Source: CBDCYN01 sp965224205
Lineage (GTDB): Bacteria > Planctomycetota > Phycisphaerae > Phycisphaerales > Phycisphaeraceae
Assembly (NCBI GenBank): GCA_965224205.1
Contig: CBDCYN010000040.1
Span: forward strand, 1 to 6,732
Reading direction: 5' to 3'
Length of the DNA stretch: 6,732 nt
Shown here: piece by piece, positions 5,559-6,732 of the stretch
Layout: every line of letters starts with the position of its first letter
Numbering within the stretch: the stretch's first letter is position 1
Notes under the pieces: model-generated
Database searches by the model: none
What the model was told of the DNA's origin: nothing
Seen by the model: the letters and a program-made list of their open reading frames with translations, nothing else
Position numbers and translations under genes: made by a program

Positions 5559-5620
5559 AAGGAGACTCGTAACTGTTGAACGACACCCGAGCTGCCGGTT
5601 GGGCCGGGTTGGACTTTAGA

Positions 5621-5626
5621 AAGGAG
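5621..5626 (+). promoter_or_regulatory. Ribosome-binding site that decides the start of the secreted protein
   Basis: AAGGAG (within AAAGGAG) lies 7 bases before the ATG at 5634 but only 1 base before the in-frame ATG at 5628. The spacing makes 5634 the probable start. Confidence 0.75.
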
Positions 5627-5633
5627 TATGACG

Positions 5634-6308
5634 ATGAGTCGGATCAATTTTAATCTCAAAGCCGGATCAACCCTCGCCCTGGGCTTGGTGCTGACGCTGG
5701 TGATGACGTGCTTGGTGACCGCTGAGCCAGCGGCCAAGAAAGCAGACGATTGTGCAGCCAAGAAGGCAGATGAGTGCGCCGCGGCCGAGTGTGCGGCCAA
5801 GAAAAAAGCAGACGATTGCGCAGCGACCAAGTGCGCCGCCAAGAAGGCGTCGAGCAATGCGGATTTTGAGCGGATCAAGAGTTTAGCCGGCACGTGGGAG
5901 GGGACCATGATCTCGACGCACGAGGGCGACGGGCCCAAGACGATGACGGTGACGTATGCAGTCACCGCTGGGGGCAGCGCCGTGGTCGAGACGATGGCGG
6001 TAGGCAGCCCCCACGAAATGGTCTCGGTGTATCACTTAGACGGCGACCAGCTGGTGATGACCCACTACTGCATGCTCGGTAACCAGCCGAAGATGTCTGC
6101 GGTCGACGCCGGCGGCGACCCGGCCGTGATCGCGATGACCTGTAGCGGCGGCACGAATATCCCCGACGAGAACCTGCCCCACATGCACGCGATGAGCATG
6201 ACGTTCAAAAGCCCCGATCACGTGATCGCCGACTGGGTCATGCACCAAGACGGGCAGGTCGGCGCCGAGGCTCACCTAGACCTGCGACGAAAAGGGACCG
6301 GCAGTTAG
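5634..6308 (+). CDS. Secreted protein: signal peptide, Lys/Ala/Cys repeat linker, lipocalin-like or DUF1579-like domain
   Basis: The 224-residue product begins with a signal peptide (1-30: basic start, hydrophobic STLALGLVLTLVMTCLV, likely cut after VTA), so it should act outside the cytoplasm. Residues 33-71 are a low-complexity linker of AAKKADDC-like units with Cys at 40, 48, 53, 62 and 67. The globular part (about 76-220) has LAGTWEGTM (84-92), VTYAVTAGGSAVVETM (106-121), HEMVSVYHLDGDQLVMTHYC (127-146), GNQPKM and HMHAMSMTFKSPDHVIADW (183-201). This resembles small beta-barrel proteins of the DUF1579/lipocalin-like kind found in planctomycetes and acidobacteria, and I know of no defined function. 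Cys146 and Cys170 are the only cysteines in the globular domain. The five linker cysteines could bind metal, cross-link, or tether the protein to a surface. It has its own promoter and terminator and appears to be monocistronic. Confidence 0.85.
   Translation: MSRINFNLKAGSTLALGLVLTLVMTCLVTAEPAAKKADDCAAKKADECAAAECAAKKKADDCAATKCAAKKASSNADFERIKSLAGTWEGTMISTHEGDGPKTMTVTYAVTAGGSAVVETMAVGSPHEMVSVYHLDGDQLVMTHYCMLGNQPKMSAVDAGGDPAVIAMTCSGGTNIPDENLPHMHAMSMTFKSPDHVIADWVMHQDGQVGAEAHLDLRRKGTGS
5730..5846 (+). repeat. Imperfect coding repeat for the Lys/Ala/Cys linker
   Basis: About five degenerate units encode AAKKADDC, AAKKADEC, AAAEC, AAKKKADDC and AATKC, ending in AAKKAS. At DNA level the phrase GCCAAGAA recurs with small changes, and GCAGACGATTG occurs twice. 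Unit length varies between 5 and 9 codons, suggesting growth and decay by slippage or unequal recombination. Confidence 0.75.
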
Positions 6309-6330
6309 GATCGGGTCCAATCTTATTTTT
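6295..6330 (+). terminator. Probable intrinsic terminator of the secreted-protein gene
   Basis: GGACC (6295-6299) pairs with GGTCC (6314-6318), and the stem can be lengthened by G6300-C6312 with one bulged base. AATCTTATTTTT follows directly. The hairpin includes the last codons and the TAG stop. The stem is short, so efficiency is uncertain. Confidence 0.45.
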
Positions 6331-6593
6331 CGATCATGTAACAAGGCGAGCCGCGATTGTGAGGGAGCGGGTTCTTTATCAGTATCAGTCCATGGTGTGA
6401 AGGTATACGCACCGTGTGTAAGTCTATCGCGTCGGGCGTGATGTAAGCTATTGATACACATGCTCTCGCGTCGTTAGGGATCGGACAAACTTAGCCGACC
6501 AAGGTATATACCGGTCCCGGATGAAATACGGCGTGACTCATGTACGCGGCAGGGAAATTTTAGGTGTCCAACGCATGCTCAACGCGGTACTTT

Positions 6594-6610
6594 GATACGC
6601 GATGCGTATC
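6594..6610. repeat. Perfect 7-bp hairpin with alternative pairing partner
   Basis: GATACGC (6594-6600) and GCGTATC (6604-6610) are exact complements with a 3-base loop. ATGCGT (6602-6607), which overlaps the right arm, is also the exact complement of ACGCAT at 6571-6576. The two pairings exclude each other. Confidence 0.5.
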
Positions 6611-6661
6611 TATGCAGGAGTCTGCGAAGAAACCTTTTTTCCCGATCTTGAAGGACTAGCG

Positions 6662-6696
6662 AGAGATATCGCATTTGAAGCGAATGAAAGATCTCT
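6662..6696 (+). repeat. Nested stem-loop near the window end
   Basis: AGAGAT (6662-6667) pairs with ATCTCT (6691-6696), and inside it TCGC (6669-6672) pairs with GCGA (6680-6683) around the loop ATTTGAA. The internal loop is asymmetric, with 1 base on the left and 7 (ATGAAAG) on the right. It lies 6 bases before the possible start codon at 6703. Its order, a nested stem in AT-rich DNA, is less expected by chance than the GC stems elsewhere. Confidence 0.45.
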
Positions 6697-6732
6697 AAGT
6701 TGATGACTGAATTGAGCAGAAATGACACGGTG

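Larger units (their letters stand above)
6331..6732. other. Lower-GC region without a convincing gene, rich in inverted repeats
   Basis: GC drops here to about 50% and then below 40% near the end. No frame has both a ribosome-binding site and recognisable protein sequence. Structures seen: palindrome GGTATATACC (6503-6512), hairpin GATACGC/GCGTATC (6594-6610), a T6 run (6635-6640) and a nested stem-loop (6662-6696). TATATA (6505-6510) with CGGACA 17 bases upstream (6482-6487) is a weak promoter candidate. An ATG at 6703 opens a frame to the window edge (MTELSRNDTV) without a clear Shine-Dalgarno. Together these would fit a regulated leader of a gene to the right, or a small RNA, but neither is established. 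Confidence 0.4.

Noticed and set aside
5307..5579. Plus-strand frame of 90 codons between the divergent methyltransferase and secreted-protein genes
   Set aside because: It is antisense to the methyltransferase start, runs through the promoter at 5530-5558, and shows no family features.
5576..5652. Short leader ORF from TTG behind TAAGGAG in the 5' leader of the secreted-protein gene
   Set aside because: The spacing from AAGGAG to TTG is about 12 bases, the start is weak, and the 25-residue product has no pattern suggestive of a leader peptide.
5700..5711. Lipobox around Cys26 of the secreted protein (LVMTC)
   Set aside because: Small residues are required just before the lipidated Cys; M-T-C does not fit, and a normal signal-peptidase site (VTA before EP) follows four residues later.
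5483..5965. Minus-strand Ala/Ser-rich frame of 160 codons opposite the secreted-protein gene
   Set aside because: Its repeats (HLVAAQSSAFFLAA...) are only the complement of the Lys/Ala/Cys coding repeat, and it crosses the promoter of the real gene.
6276..6461. Minus-strand frame of 61 codons in the tail
   Set aside because: There is no Shine-Dalgarno or recognisable motif, and it begins inside the secreted-protein terminator region on the other strand.
6700..6725. Hammerhead-ribozyme-like core (TTGATGA ... GAAA)
   Set aside because: The invariant C of CUGAUGA is replaced by T, only a 3-bp stem II can form, and no stem III is visible.

Overview
The window is GC-rich bacterial DNA; hand counts of two 60-base samples give about 80% GC inside a gene and about 38-50% in the last 400 bases. 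The gene content suggests a planctomycete: an ECF sigma factor with a short gene behind it, secreted DUF3179 and DUF547 proteins, and a secreted protein with a Lys/Ala/Cys-repeat linker. This placement rests on family flavour and dense high-GC coding, not on a marker gene. I see no rRNA, tRNA, CRISPR array, insertion sequence or phage gene.

Layout. On the minus strand at the left edge lie an ECF sigma factor (247-900) and, downstream of it, the first 36 codons of a second gene (1-110) that may be its regulator. A 426-base gap holding a candidate promoter and hairpins separates them from a plus-strand run: a secreted DUF3179 protein (1327-2346), a DUF547 protein broken by a one-base frameshift (2553-3687), and a family 2 glycosyltransferase of the TIGR04283 type (3704-4672). 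A minus-strand SAM-dependent methyltransferase (4541-5380) faces the glycosyltransferase, and the two reading frames overlap by 132 bases at their 3' ends. Divergent from the methyltransferase, behind a good sigma-70-type promoter (5530-5558) with an inverted repeat touching its -35, is a secreted protein of 224 residues (5634-6308). Its likely terminator follows, and then about 400 bases of lower-GC DNA without a convincing gene but with several inverted repeats.

How the genes may work together. The DUF547 gene and the glycosyltransferase are 16 bases apart and probably co-transcribed. DUF3179, DUF547 and the last gene encode exported or membrane-anchored proteins, while the glycosyltransferase and methyltransferase look cytoplasmic or membrane-associated. 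A role in envelope or small-molecule glycan modification is possible but is inference only. No fully new system is evident. The points most worth a second look are the frameshift in DUF547, its unusual multi-helix N-terminus, the overlapping 3' ends, the Cys/Lys/Ala repeat linker, the inverted repeat beside the 5530 promoter, and the structured tail.
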